A DNA stretch of 64,000 nucleotides. Source: Poecilobothrus nobilitatus. Its lineage: Eukaryota; Arthropoda; Insecta; Diptera; Dolichopodidae. Under the pieces are notes generated by a model. It saw only the letters and a list, made by a program, of their open reading frames with translations, was not told where the DNA came from and searched no databases. The position numbers and the translations under genes were made by a program. Shown here piece by piece: positions 1-12,147 of this stretch. Positions within the stretch are counted from its first letter, which is position 1. Each line of letters opens with the position of its first letter. The stretch is taken from contig OX352773.1 in the NCBI GenBank assembly GCA_947095535.1, positions 131,469,781 through 131,533,780 of the forward strand, read 5' to 3'.

Positions 1-200
1 TGTAAACAAATATATATTCAACTCATTTGTTTGTATCAAATTCAAATGCTTATTAAATTTGATCTCGTAAAAGATTTGATGTTTTGAAAATAAAAAACGA
101 GTAAGTACTCGAAATATGATCAATATACACTGAATATAGCAGGTACTCAAATGAAATATTATACAGAGCTTAGAATATTATATTAGAGAATTTATATTAA

Positions 201-1779
201 AACGAGGAAGAATACAGTTGCCTTTGTCAACTTTTAGATACCCGTACGAACCGTTAGTATGTTAACAGCCTGTCACTCTGATCACAATATTATTTTTTTA
301 ATATTTTAGTATTTTAAAATAATTTGGGTGAATTTTATAATTTCTAGAAGTATGGGTTGTACATATATTCAAACTATATGTTTATATGTACATTCTTCGA
401 AAGCAGATTTTAACCTTTCACATAACGATTATCAATCCAAAACTTTTTCAAATATTCTATAGTACCATTTAATACTAAGCGGTAAATGTATATTAAATTT
501 ACTTAGTACAAAATAGTAAATATAATTTTAAATATTATATTATATTTAAATATTCCATTGACAGAATAATTTCTTATAAGTACAATAAAATACACATATG
601 TATGTAAATACGGCGCTATATAATATACATATATACTCTTATCATTCATTCACTAGTGACATATACGATATGTAAATAAACATGATATTATATAAGTATG
701 TATGGATATCAATATCATATAAATAAAAATTCTTCAAACAACCGTTATGTTGTATATTTATTTACATTTTTATGTACTACGCATTATATCCTCAACAATT
801 TTAAATTATCGAATAAAACAAATGCAAAAAATTTGTTGAAGAAATTTGTTAGAAAATTTGAAAAAATCAAGTAACACTTTCGTCAATTATAAAGTAACCC
901 TATATTATTAAAAAAAGTTGTTAACAGAAATAAGAGTATGATGTTGAAGCTTTAACTTTTGTGTATTACTTCAAAAAATTCTAACAGGTGTTCAAGTTAC
1001 AGGTGTTTAAAAATAAAAATTTTTCAGTTTTTGACCCCTTACAGCTCCTAAACGGGGAGTGATACAAAAAAAATTTCTGAAATGACTCATACTTATTTTC
1101 AAAGATCTAACTTCTGTCAAAATTTCACCGTTGAACCGTTTGAACCGTTTAGAAGATAGAAGGGTTAAAGAATTTTGTAAAATTTTAGTTTTGCATAATG
1201 GTAAATTAAGACACCGTATGCCACAAATATATATTTATTGTATATATAATTTTAAAGCTAATAAAAGTAGTAATCGTTTGGCGTTTTCCAAATGAAGATA
1301 TACCTTATACAACTTGTGCTATAATAATTTAAATATAGAGCTTTTTTGAACCTTTGGGGAGCTGTAGCTCCGTAACGGGTGGGGGTACAAAAAAAAGTTA
1401 TTAAAAATAAAATTAATATTTTTGTGAGATCTATCAGTAGTTAAAATTTCATAGCTCTATTGCAAAAAAAATGTGGGGATCTAAAAGTTAGGTGTTCGAG
1501 AGCTACCCTAAGGCTTGGTCCAAACTCAACCAAAAAAAATAGGGAACCTACAAATTACTCCCAAAATATTTTGTGCAAATTTCAAGATTCTAGCTTTCTT
1601 AGTTTTTGAGTTAGCGTGCTGACGGACGGACGGACGGACGGACGGACATTGCTTAAAAGTCTTAGAATTTTTTTTTGATCCGATCCATACCTCTGAAGGT
1701 ATATCTAGCTCGCTTATTTCGAGGTGTTACAAATGGAGGAGTAATTTTATTATACCCGATCCTATCGTACGGGTATAAA
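201..1779 (+). mobile_element. Helitron-like repeat family A, copy 1
   Basis: Non-coding dispersed element of about 1.6 kb. It begins with ACGAGGAAGAATACAGTTGC, carries a subterminal TACCCGTACGAACC motif near its 5' end, and ends in a hairpin whose arms read TATACCCG and CGGGTATA, with CGTACGGGTATA as the last motif. An (ACGG)n microsatellite lies at about 1620-1647, followed by a conserved block ending in the hairpin. Related copies occur at 3191, 5788, 10580, 19006 and 56690. Subterminal inverted motifs, a 3' stem-loop and an internal microsatellite match the known layout of DINE-1/HINE elements, which are mobilised by Helentrons; the family assignment is inference. No ORF of note is present. 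Confidence 0.7.
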
Positions 1780-1879
1780 TATTATATATAATATTATATG
1801 TATTATGTTTTTGTTTATGGATCTAAATCTACTATATACGAAAAAACGTTCAGCTAAAATTATTTACAAAAGAGGTTTG

Positions 1880-1990
1880 ATTATACCCGTACGAACGGTC
1901 TATCTTCTAAACGGTTTAAGTTGGAAACTTGAAATTTTGACAGAAGTTAGATCTTTGAAAATAAGTATGAGTCATTTCAGAAATTTGATT
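1880..1990 (-). repeat. Inverted internal fragment of family A
   Basis: The reverse complement matches the family A segment that contains GACTCATACTTATTTTCAAA and the following AACTTCTGTCAAAATTTCAA. At its right-hand end in A orientation it stops abruptly and is capped by the CGTACGGGTATA motif. It sits about 100 bp beyond the 3' end of copy 1, in the opposite orientation. The flanks 1780-1879 and 1991-2577 are AT-rich, and I see nothing else there. Confidence 0.65.
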
Positions 1991-2577
1991 GACCTTAAAA
2001 AATTAAAACTAGATAAATATATAGGTAATAAAATACTTTGTTATTATAAATTTGCTCATTATCACCAATAATGGTTTTACCAAAAAAGGGAATATTTAAG
2101 ATTTAAAAGACAAAAACAGAAAACAACAATATCAAAAATAAAATATAAAACAATTTTTATCTCCAAATATTATTCTTTTTAATTTTTACTTTTTCTTAAT
2201 TTATCTTCTATTAATTACTTGTAAGGAATTTATTATATATGGAATGTATGTAAAGTATTATTTTCAATCCGTGGTATAATATATACATACTTATATTATT
2301 ATTATCACGTTACCCATTACTCCACATATACAAAGAAAAAAACTATTCAGTGTATAAATAAAATGAATCAAATGGTTTTGTTTTGAATGCAATTTGCTAA
2401 TGAGTACACTATATTCTATGTTTTGATTTTATTGCTCTTGAACAAATGAGTACCCAAAATTTTCTCTCGCATATTTACTCAATTTGAAAACTTCAAAATG
2501 AGTATACACAACATTTGTTCAAATATGAATGTTTTGAAAGCTATTTCAAATGCATTTGTGCACATAGTATATATTAA

Positions 2578-3050
2578 GGGTATTCACGAGTTGGTACAAA
2601 AGTGCAAATTTTTTTTGCACCGTAGCATATATTTGCACCAACTCGTGAACAACCCTAGCATGAATTTTTATTGAACTGTGAAATATCGTTGATGTGCTTG
2701 TTTTGTTTACATAAAAATTTAATATGCTTACCAAAAATTTCAGATATTTGTATATCTTCATATGCTTGACTTAATAAATAATCAGAAATTATTTTTTTCC
2801 ACTTTTTTTAGGCATTTTTTAAATTTTTATTTAATATAGCGCTTCAAAAAATATATAAACAAACTTTGCAATGGTCTTGCACAAATATGCAATAGGGTTT
2901 AGGTCTTGCATAGTCTTGCGAAATTTTTCACTTTTTTATACATGAAAACAACAACAAATTGTGCACTTTAACTGTCAAAAAATTGAAATATGCTACGGTG
3001 CAAAATTTTGCACTTGTGCAAGACCACTTTGCCCCAACTCGTGAATACCC
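2578..3050. mobile_element. Foldback MITE flanked by TTAA
   Basis: A 473-bp non-coding element starts GGGTATTCACGAGTTGG and ends with its reverse complement, CTCGTGAATACCC. Both ends abut TTAA (2574-2577 and 3051-3054). The similarity of the two ends continues inward through GCACCGTAGCATAT. The first 85 bases also fold on themselves, because CCAACTCGTGAACAACCCT at about 2638-2657 is an imperfect inverse of the left terminus. TTAA duplication is the piggyBac signature, but piggyBac ends normally begin CCC, so a TA duplication with ends AGGG/CCCT is an alternative. No transposase is present. Confidence 0.7.
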
Positions 3051-3190
3051 TTAATACTTAATTGTACAATAAATAATTTTTATTAAATTCAGTTAGACGC
3101 TAATTCAAAAATTTAGAAAGAGAAAAATAAAATTACAAAAAATTTCAAAAATTCAAGAATAAAAATTAAAAACTATATTCTAAAATGAAA

Positions 3191-5662
3191 AAACGAGCCA
3201 GAATACAGTTGCCTTTGTCAACTCTTAGATATTCGTACGAACCCATTAGTATGTTCATAGTTTGTCACTCTGCTTATAATATTATATTTTTAATTTTTCT
3301 GTATTTTAAAATAATTTGAGTGAAGTTTATAATTTCTACAACTATGATTTGTACATATGGATGTATGTATATTCAAACTACCTACATATGTACATATATG
3401 TTTGAACATTGTTCAAAAGCAGATTCTAACCTTCCATCTAATGATTATCAATTCAAAACTTTTCCAAATATGCTATTCCCATTTGTTACTGAGCGGTAAA
3501 TTTACATATTATATTAATTTATACTAAACTAACTACAAAATACCAAATATACATACATACATATATTAGTATGCATATGCATATGCATTCATTTATATAT
3601 ACATACTTTATTTTATATATCGCCATACATTGCAATATTTCTTTAAAAATATTTCATTCATAGAATAATTTCTTATAACTACAATAAAACACGTATAAAT
3701 ACGCCGCTATACACATACATATACATATGTATATACGGGCTTATCTATATTTTCTTTTTTTTTTTACGAGGGACGGTGGATAACATCAAAAGTCACTCAA
3801 AAGAACTGCACGAGGTTCCTCTGAGTAGTGTTGGACTCTAACCAACCAAAACCACCCCCTTTAAAACCAAACTATAGGATTGGACCTTTAATACATAATC
3901 ATATAATGTACAGCTTGGTTTTGGGGAAAAGGATGGGGGAAGGATTACTTGGGTGTTTGAATATAGGAAAATTGGGATTATGGAGGATGAAGGAAAAAAT
4001 TTGGATAGTTATTTTGAAGAAGGATGTTAGTGTGCTTCTTGAATTTCGATATATCGTACACAAATGAATTATCAACTTTTGGGAACACATGTGCGGGTAG
4101 AAGGTTCTATAAACGCGACGTGCGCATGACAAACGAATTTCCGAATGCTGTATTGCGCCATCTTGCCAGTTCGACAGTGTATGGGTGGGCATCTGTTGCA
4201 CTCCTCGTTTCACGTTGGAAAACTTTGAGTGGAGGCATCAATTGTTTTATTTCTTTAGAACAGGTGTTCACGCCTACAAGGTATCTATAAAAGAGGGTCA
4301 ATGATCCAACAGTACGGCGATGGCAAAGTGGAGTGAGTGTTGGGGTGACACTGGGGTCGCCAATAAGGCGAATAGCTCTGTTTTGCACTTTGTCGAGATA
4401 ACCCAGCGCTGTTTGGGGTGCTCCAGCCCAAATATGTGCGTTATACTCCATTTTCGGCCTAATGTACATTTTATAGATGTTGAGAAGATCGGAAGGAGAA
4501 AAGTAAGGTTTACAGCGATACAAGAAACCTAGACATTTAGCAGCATTTTTAGCTATACCAAAAATATGATTTGACCAAAATATGATGACCAAAATATGAT
4601 ATGTACTCTTATTATTACATCATTCATTCATCAGTGACATATACCATATGTAAATAAACATGATATTATATAAGTATGTATATCAATATCATATAAATAA
4701 AAAATTTTCAAGCAACCGTTATGTTGTATATTTATTTACACTTTTTTGTACTACGCATTATATCCTCAACAATTTAAAATTATCGAGTAAAACAAAAATT
4801 CAAAAAAACCGTTAAAGAAATTTGTTAGAAAATTTGCAAAAAATCAAGTCACACTTTTGTCAATTTTGAAGGTAACGCTATGTTATTAAGAAAAGTTGCT
4901 AACAGAAATAAAAGTATAATGTTGCAGCTTTAATTTATATGTGTTATTTCAAAAAAATTTTAACAGGTATTCTAATTACAGGTGTTTAAAAATTTAATTT
5001 AAGGAATTTTCGGTTTTTAACCCATTACAACTCCTAAACGGGGGGATACAAAAATATTTTATGAAGTGACTCATATTTTCAAAGATATACCTGCTCTCAA
5101 AATTTAAAATTTCTGCCTTAAACCGTTTGGAAGAAGAAGGAATCCAGAATTTTGAGTTTCGCATAACGGTAAATTAAGACACCGTATGCCACCACAAGTA
5201 CATACATATATATTTATTGTATATATATTTTTAAAGCTAATAAAAGCAGTAATCGTTTGGCGTTTTCAAATTGAAGATATACATATATATGTACCTTATA
5301 CAACTTGTGTTATAACAATTTAAATATAGAGCTTTTGCGAACGGATGGGGCTACAGAAAAAGGTTGTAAATAATAAAATTAATATTTTTATGATATCTAT
5401 CAGCAGTTAAAATTTCATGGCTCTATTTAATCTCTATGTGGGAATCTGGAAGTTAGGTGTTCGAAAGCTACCCGAAGTTTTGGTCGGATCTTAACCAAAA
5501 TACGGAACCTACAAATTGTTGTAAGAATACTTTGTGTTAATTTCAAGACTCTAGCTTTCTTAGATTTTGAATTATCTTGCCGATGGACAACGGACGGACA
5601 GACGGACAAAGCTTAATCGATTTAGAATTTGATTCTAATCCAATCCTTATCGTACGGGTATA
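3191..5662 (+). mobile_element. Helitron-like family A, copy 2, split by a Jockey insertion
   Basis: The 5' part (3191 to about 3754) and 3' part (about 4593-5662) align with the other A copies. They are separated by a minus-strand non-LTR insertion at 3755-4592. The end is the usual CGTACGGGTATAAA. The (ACGG)n tract is short and degenerate here (about 5580-5605), and the block after it is abbreviated. The A copy predates the Jockey insertion. Confidence 0.68.
3755..4592 (-). pseudogene. 5'-truncated Jockey-type non-LTR retrotransposon, RT C-terminal part
   Basis: Minus-strand coding from 4592 down to about 4030 reads as the C-terminal part of a Jockey-clade reverse transcriptase. It contains YKMYIRPKMEYNAHIWAG, then LDKVQNRAIRLIGDP and PLCHRRTVGSLTLFYRY, the thumb and post-RT region common to these elements. 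One frame is open at 4107-4592, and the match continues in another frame toward 4030 (RTSRLWNLLP region), so there is a frameshift. A T-run at about 3755-3765 is the poly(A) tail seen from the other strand, giving the classic 5'-truncated, A-tailed insertion. It lies inside family A copy 2. The sequence ACCAAAATATGATG is partly duplicated at the truncated end. Confidence 0.85.
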
Positions 5663-5787
5663 AAAAGAAAAAAATCGAAAAGAACAATAAAATCAAGACA
5701 AAAACAAAAATATATAAAAATAAATTTAGAAGAAAAAAATAAAATACTTAATACTAAATTGTACTTTTCTGAATTACTTATTCAAAA

Positions 5788-7421
5788 TAACGAGAAAGAA
5801 TACAGTTGCCTTTGTCAACTCTTAGATACCCGTACGAACCGTTAGTATGTTCACAGCCTGTCACTCTGCTTACAATATAATTTTTTTAATATTTTAGTAT
5901 TTTAAAATAATTTGGGTGAATTGCATAATTTCTAGAACTATGGGTTGTACACATATTCAAACTATATGTTTATACATTCTTCAAAAGCAGACTCTAACCT
6001 TCCACATAACGATTATCAATCCAAAACTTTTTCAAATATTCTATACTACCATTTAATACTAAGCGGTAAATGTATATTAAATTTACTTAATACAAAATAG
6101 TAAATATAATTTTAAATATCATATTATATTAACGCGCACATAGTATATTTATATTGTTATAAGTATATCGCCATACATTGCAATATTTCTTTAAAAATAT
6201 TTCCATTCATAGAATAATTTCTATAAGTACAATAAAATACATACATATATGTAAATAAATACGGTGCTATATAATATACATCTGTACTCTTATCATTCAT
6301 CCATCAGTGACATATACGATATGTAAATAAACATGATATTATATAAGTATGTATGTATATCAATATCATATAAATAAAAATTCTTCAAGCAACTGTTATG
6401 TTGTTTATTTATTTACATTTTTTTGCACTACGCATTATATCCTCAACAATTTCAAATTATCGAGTAAAAAAAAATGCAAAAAATTCGTTAAAGAAATTTG
6501 TTAGAAAATTTGAAAAAATCAAGTAAAACTTTCGACAATTATAAAGTAATCCTATATTATTAAAAAAAGTTGTTAACAGAAATAAGAGTATAATGTTGAA
6601 GCTTTAATTTTTATGTATTACTTCAAAAAAATTTTAACAGGTGTTCAAATTACAGGTGTTTAAAAATAAGAAATTTTCAGTTTTTGACCCCTTAAAGCTC
6701 CTAAACCGGAGGTGATACAAAAAAAATTTCTGAAATGACTCATACTTATTTTAAAAGATCTAACTTCTGTCAAAATTTCAAGTTTTCAACTTTAATCGTT
6801 TAGAAGATAGGAAGGTTACAGGATTTTGCAATAATTCAGTTTCGCATAACGGTAAATTAAGACACCGTATAGCACAAGTATATATTTATTAAATACATAT
6901 TTCTAAAGCTTATAATAGCACCTATCGTTTGGAATTTTCTAATTGAAGATATACCTTATAGAGCTTGTGTTATAACAATTTAAATGTAGAGATTATTCGA
7001 ACTTTGGAGGGCTGTAGCTCCTTAACGGGTGGGGCTACAGAAAAATTTATGTTAACGTAAAATTAATATTTTTATGATATCTATCGGTAGTTAAAATTTC
7101 ATGGCTCTATTTCAAAAAAATTATGGAGATCTAAAAGTTAGTTGTTCGGGAGCTACCCGAAGTTTTGGTCGGAACTCAACCAAAAAAAAAATAGGGAACC
7201 TACAAGTTGCACCCAGAATATTTTGTGTACATTTCAAGATTCTAGCTTTCTTAGTTTTTGAGTTAACGTGCTGACGGGCGGACGGGCATGGCTTAATCGA
7301 CTCAGAATTTGATTCTGATCCGATTCATACCTTTGAAGGTATATCTAGCTCGATTATTTCGAGGTGTTACAAACGGAGGAGTAATTTTATTATACCCGAT
7401 ACTTATCGTACGGGTATAAAA
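5788..7421 (+). mobile_element. Helitron-like family A, copy 3
   Basis: Starts at ACGAGAAAGAATACAGTTGC, has TACCCGTACGAACC at about 5826, and ends with the conserved block and the CGTACGGGTATAAA hairpin at about 7408-7421. The microsatellite is reduced to GACGGGCGGACGGGC. It is about 1.63 kb and complete at both ends. Its 3' end abuts the end of a minus-strand Jockey fragment. Confidence 0.72.
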
Positions 7422-8496
7422 ATCCTTATTTCTTTTTTAAACTTTGCAATATTTTCAATACATTTCAACTCATTTTGTAATTTATTGTAAGATTTTAAAC
7501 AAATGTATAAACAATTGCTCTTTTGTTTATTAGGCTTAAACAATTGTAGGTAAAAGTTGGACTTATTCCTAGTGTTGTGATTGTGCATGTCAATTGTCAA
7601 TTGATTTATTTAATATAAAATTATGTTTTATTTCATTATTAATAATTTTGTATGCTGTTATATATAGTTCCTTTTTAGAAATATTTGATAGGCTTAGATA
7701 TTGATTTGAATATAGAGTGTTTGTTGGTTAAACGTTAAAAGTGATAGAGTGTTTGTCGGAAATGTTGTGGGTTATCTTAATTGCTCGTTTGTGCAAGAAG
7801 TCTAATCTATTCATAATAACTTGGGAGGCTCTACTCCAAATAGGATTAAGATAAATGATGTTCGACATGATGTAAGAAAAAATAATATAAAGAACTTCTT
7901 TAGAAAAGAATTTTCTCATCCGTCGCAATATACTTATATAAGGACTAACTTTTTTGCAGATATGGTTGACAGGACAATGCCAGTTATATTTGATATCTAA
8001 AATTAGTCCTAAGTAGTTATATGTTTTTGTCACCTCTAAGACATGATTTTGATAAGGAACGACAAAGTCCCTGAACACTTAATTCTCAAATAGCAAGATT
8101 TTAGTTTTTTCTATATTTAATAAAAGTCTATGCTTACTAAGCCATTTTTCAACAAGTTCAAGATCATGTATAATTGGATTCTTTAAACATTCTTCGCTAA
8201 CTTCACCATATTTAATTACCGCATCGTCAGCGTAGAATTGAATAGAGCCGTTTAATTTTAATCGAGATATGTCATCAGCATAAAGTTTAAAAAGTAATGG
8301 ACCTAAAATTGAACCCTGTGGAATTCACTATAGTTATAGTTTCTCACTATAGTACTATTACTGAGTTTTCCATTAATTCGAACCCTCTGTCGTCTCTTGT
8401 TCAGATAAGAATGGAAAAAGTTTACCTGGTTTTCATTAAAATTCATGTGGAGCTTATGCAGCAGTACTCTATGATCAACACAATCGAAGGCTTTGA
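7422..8496 (-). pseudogene. Degenerate Jockey-type reverse transcriptase fragment
   Basis: Reading leftward from about 8496, the translation gives a degenerate RT: AFDCVDHRVLLHKL, then an LNKRRQRVRINGK region, GPLLFKLYADD and the catalytic FYADDAV motif (codons about 8223-8237). It continues with HRLLLNIEKTKILLF, the thumb region (open at 7728-8078, TYNYLGLILD) and a C-terminal tail at 7403-7600 (HNHNTRNKSNF, SYNKLQNELK). Several stops and frameshifts separate these parts. YxDD and the NYLG-type thumb motif are diagnostic of non-LTR RTs. The N-terminal endonuclease is missing. Confidence 0.85.
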
Positions 8497-8805
8497 CAAA
8501 CTTAATAATTGTATTGCTAAGATTAATGATTATCTGGAGGCTGTCTTATTTTCTAAATCTAATGGGCTACGGTTAAACGCATCCAAATCCAATGACATGA
8601 TAATATATTCGCGGAATATTGACACTGTTGCGTTGCTTGTTATTAAAAATAGCTCAACAATCACGTATGTAAGCTCTGCAAAAAAATCTATGCATGATGA
8701 TTCTTTTACAATTTATTTAACAAGCTAGTCTTTCGAATATCATTAAGAAAAATAAACCTGGTCACAGCTCGTCATCAGAGTCGCAGTAGACATTTGTCTT
8801 TTTTC
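8497..8805 (+). pseudogene. Second Jockey-type RT fragment, opposite strand
   Basis: Plus-strand reading near 8500-8728 gives INDYLEAVLFSKSNGLRLN followed by ASKSNDMIIYSRNIDTVALL. This is the region just after the YxDD motif of Jockey-like RTs (a conserved ...SKSNGLRLNASKS... block). It belongs to a different element from its minus-strand neighbour, and the two fragments meet head to head at about 8496. The remainder to 8805 has no clear reading frame. The first part of the open frame at 8297-8496 is only a shadow of the minus-strand element. Confidence 0.7.
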
Positions 8806-8960
8806 GTGAAAATTAAAGAATAAAGAATTCTCTCACGAAATCAAATCAACATGTTAACAATTAAAAAAATTCTGTAAGCCCTGAAACCATAGTTTCATTC
8901 TTAAAATATTTATTTAATTTTTTTATTTTCTTTGTAATATTTAATTTTGTTTTTATTTTT

Positions 8961-10236
8961 ATACCCGTATGAACTATGTTCAAGGGTATAATAAATTTGC
9001 CATTACGTTTGTGACACCTTAAAGGAGTCGAGCTAGATATAGTATCAAAGGTATGGATCGGCTCAGAATCGAATTCTGAGTCGATTAAGCCATGTACGTC
9101 CGTCCGCACGATAACTCAAAAAATAAAGGAGCTAGGAGGCTGAAATTTTTTTTACGGCACTTTTGCAAAATTGTTAGTTTTGCTATTTAAATCCAACATT
9201 TTCGGTCGGCGGGTTCGAGTAGCTGCCATACAACTTCTATCTTTATATAGAAATAACTCAGTATCTATTCAAGCTAGGTTTCTGAAATTTTGCAAATGAT
9301 GATCAAGTTTTATGGCAACAACTTCTGTAAAATTTGGTTGTGGTGGTGCGGCGGGTTCGGGTAGCTGCCATACAACTTCTCCGTTTAAATGAGAATAACT
9401 CAGTGTCTATTGAAGCTAGCAACCTGATATTTAGTAACAAGATGTCGAGTTACAGGCCAACAACTTTTGTAAAATTTGGTTGGTCTAGAGCAGCCGGTTC
9501 AGGCTTCTTGCACCTCTTCGAACTTAATAAAGCTAGGCGTCTGAAATATTGCAAATGATGATCAAATTTTATGGCAACCACTTTTGCAAAATTTGGTTGT
9601 GGTGGTGCGACGGGTTCGGGTAGCTGCCATACAACTTATCCGTTTAAATGAGAATAACTCAGTGTCTATTGAAGTTAGGAACCTGAAATTTAGTAAAGAG
9701 GTGTCGAGTTATAGGCCAACAACTTTTGTAAAATTTGGTTGGTCTAGAGCAGCCAGTTCAGGCTTCTTGCACCTCTTGGAACTTAATGAAGCTAGGCATC
9801 TGAAATCTTGCAAATGATGATCAAGTTTTATGGCAACCACTTTTGCAAAATTTGGTTGTGGTGGTGCGACGGGTTCGGGTAGCTGCCATACAACTTATCC
9901 GTTTAAATGAGAATAACTCAGTGTCTATTGAAGCTAGGAACCTGAAATTTAGTAAAGAGGTGTCGAGTTATAGGCCAACAACTTTTGTAAAATTTGGTTG
10001 GTCTAGACCAGCCGGTTCAGGCTTCTTGCACCTCTTGGAACTTAATGAAGCTAGGCGCAATAGATTCAGGTAGCTGTCATACAACTCCACAATTTACATA
10101 AATATATCTCTGTAGTTCGGTACTAAAACATCTGAATGTTTTTAAAAGATGATCAAGTTTTATAGAAACAGGATATATTACGTTCATACGGGTATCCCAG
10201 AGTTGACACAGTCTACTCTACTGCACTCTTCCTCGT
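8961..10236 (-). mobile_element. Helitron-like repeat family B, copy 1
   Basis: Element of about 1.28 kb in reverse orientation. Its 5' start is the complement of TGCACTCTTCCTCGTTTTTT at about 10217-10236, followed by GATACCCGTATGAACG. Its 3' end is the hairpin ATACCCGTATGAAC...GGGTATA at 8961-8990. Next to the 3' end it carries a conserved block like that of family A (GAATTCTGAGTCGATTAAGC), but its body is unrelated to A and contains a 259-bp tandem repeat. The start signal ACGAGGAAGAGYGCAGT resembles that of A. This is a mosaic relative of A. Confidence 0.7.
9318..10070. repeat. Tandem array, 259-bp unit, about three copies
   Basis: Three consecutive units begin with TTTGCAAAATTTGGTTGTGG or a close variant and are offset by exactly 259 bases (corresponding points 9337, 9596 and 9855). 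Each holds GGTTCGGGTAGCTGCCATAC, a TCAGTGTCTATTGAAG segment and GGTTGGTCTAGAGCAGCC. Each unit contains an open frame of about 75 codons. Because 259 is not a multiple of three, successive units open in different frames, so translation across the array is not possible. Less regular half-units continue to about 9180 and 10190. Confidence 0.85.
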
Positions 10237-10579
10237 TTTTTTCTATTTTTATTGTATTTTGTTTTGTTTATTTTTTTTTTTATTTTTTATTTTTTTTTAA
10301 TTTTTAATTTGTTTTTCTTTTTTTGTTCTACATTAATTTTTGTATTTGCACACATTGAAAAGACGTTTCGTCTTACGTGTAAATAAATAAATAATAAATA
10401 AATTTAAAAATATAGTCGTCCTGCAAAAAAAGATACAAATTGCAAAAACAATTTTTTGGCAGACTATCGCCCGAAATGGCATTGTTACCAAATAAATTTA
10501 TTGAACTCCTCTGCCGAGAAGTAACATTTGTAAAAATTTTAAACTCAATCGGCCAAGTCGTTGAGACAGCACAACAAAA

Positions 10580-12147
10580 CTGGGAAGAATACAGTTGCCT
10601 TTGTCAACTCTTAGATACCCGTACGAACCGTTAGTATGTTCACAGCCTGTCACTCTGCTCACAATATTATTTTTTTAATATTTTAGTATTTTAAAATAAT
10701 TTGGGTGAATTTTATAATTTCTGGAACTATGGGTTGTACATATATTCATTCAAACTACATGTTTATATGTACAATCTTCAAAAGCAAATTCTAACTTTCC
10801 ACATAACGATTATCAATCCAAAACTTTTTCAAATATTCTATAGTACCATTTAATACTAAGCGGTAAATGTATATTAAATTTACTTAGTACAAAATAGTAA
10901 ATATAATTTTAAATATTATATTATATTTAAATATTCCATTGACAGAATAATTTCTTATAAGTACAATAAAATACATATATGTATGTAAATACGGCGCTAT
11001 ATAATATACATCTATACTCTTATCATTCATTCACTAGTGACATATACGATATGTATATAAACATGATATTATATAAGTATGTCATATACATATCATACAT
11101 ATCATATAAATAAAAATTCTTCAAGCAACCGTTATGTTGTTTATTTATTTACATTTTTATGTATTACGCATTATATCCTCAACAATTTCAAATTATCGAG
11201 TAAAACAAAATGCAAAAAATTCGTTAAAGAAATTTGTTAGAAAATTTGAAAAAATCAAGTAACACTTTCGTCAATTATAAAGTAACCCTATATTATTAAA
11301 AAAAGTTATTAACAGAAATAAGAGTATAATATTGAAGCTTTAAGTTTTGTGTATTACTTCAAAAAAATTTTAACAGGTGTTCAAGTTACAGGTGTTTAAA
11401 AATAGGAAATTTTCAGTTTTTGACCCCTTACAGCTCCTAAACAAAAAAAATTTCTGAAATGACTCATACTTATTTTCAAAGATCTAACTTCTGTCAAAAT
11501 TTCAAGTTTCCAACTTAAACCGTTTAGAAGATAGAAGGGTTGAAGGATTTTGCAAAATTTGAGTTTCACATAACGGTAAATTAAGACACCGTATGCCACA
11601 AATATATATTTATTGTATATATACTTTTAAAGCTAATAAAAGTAGTAATTGTTTGTCGTTCTCAAAATGAAGATATACCTTATACAACTTGTGCTATAAC
11701 AATTTAAATATAGAGCTTTTTTGAACCTTTGGGGAGCTGTAGCTCCGTAACGGGTGGGGCTACAAAAAAAAGTTATTAAAAATAAAATTAATATTTTTGT
11801 GAGATCTATCAGTAGTTAAAACTTCATAGCTCTATTGCAAAAAAAAATGTGGGGATCTAAAAGTTAGGTGTTCGAGAGCTACCCTAAGGCTTGGTCCAAA
11901 CTCAACCAAAAAAAATAGGGAATCTACAAATTACTCCCAGAATATTTTGTGTAAATTTCAAGATTCTAGCTTTCTTAGTTTTTGAGTTAGCGTGCTGACG
12001 GACGGACGGACGGACATGGCTCAAAAGTCTTAGAATTTTTTTCTGATCTGATCCATACCTTTGAAGGTATATCTAGCTCGCTTATTTCGAGGTGTTACAA
12101 ACGGAGGAGTAATTTTATTATACCCGATCCTATCGTACGGGTATAAA
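10580..12147 (+). mobile_element. Helitron-like family A, copy 4
   Basis: Lacks the first few bases of the family (begins GGGAAGAATACAGTTGCC) but is otherwise full length. It has TACCCGTACGAACCG at about 10616, (ACGG)n at about 11998-12014, the conserved block and the terminal hairpin ending at about 12147. It is very similar to copy 1, including the shared GGGGAGCTGTAGCTCCGTAA segment. The flanking 10237-10579 holds T-rich sequence and an AAAT-rich tract with no gene. Confidence 0.72.

Noticed and set aside
1805..2071. 88-codon open frame
   Set aside because: It overlaps an inverted family A fragment. The same peptide recurs on the minus strand of copy 4, so it is repeat translation, not a gene.
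2574..3054. Firm piggyBac assignment for the MITE
   Set aside because: TTAA flanks fit, but the ends begin GGG, not CCC, and TA flanks fit equally well, so the superfamily is left open.
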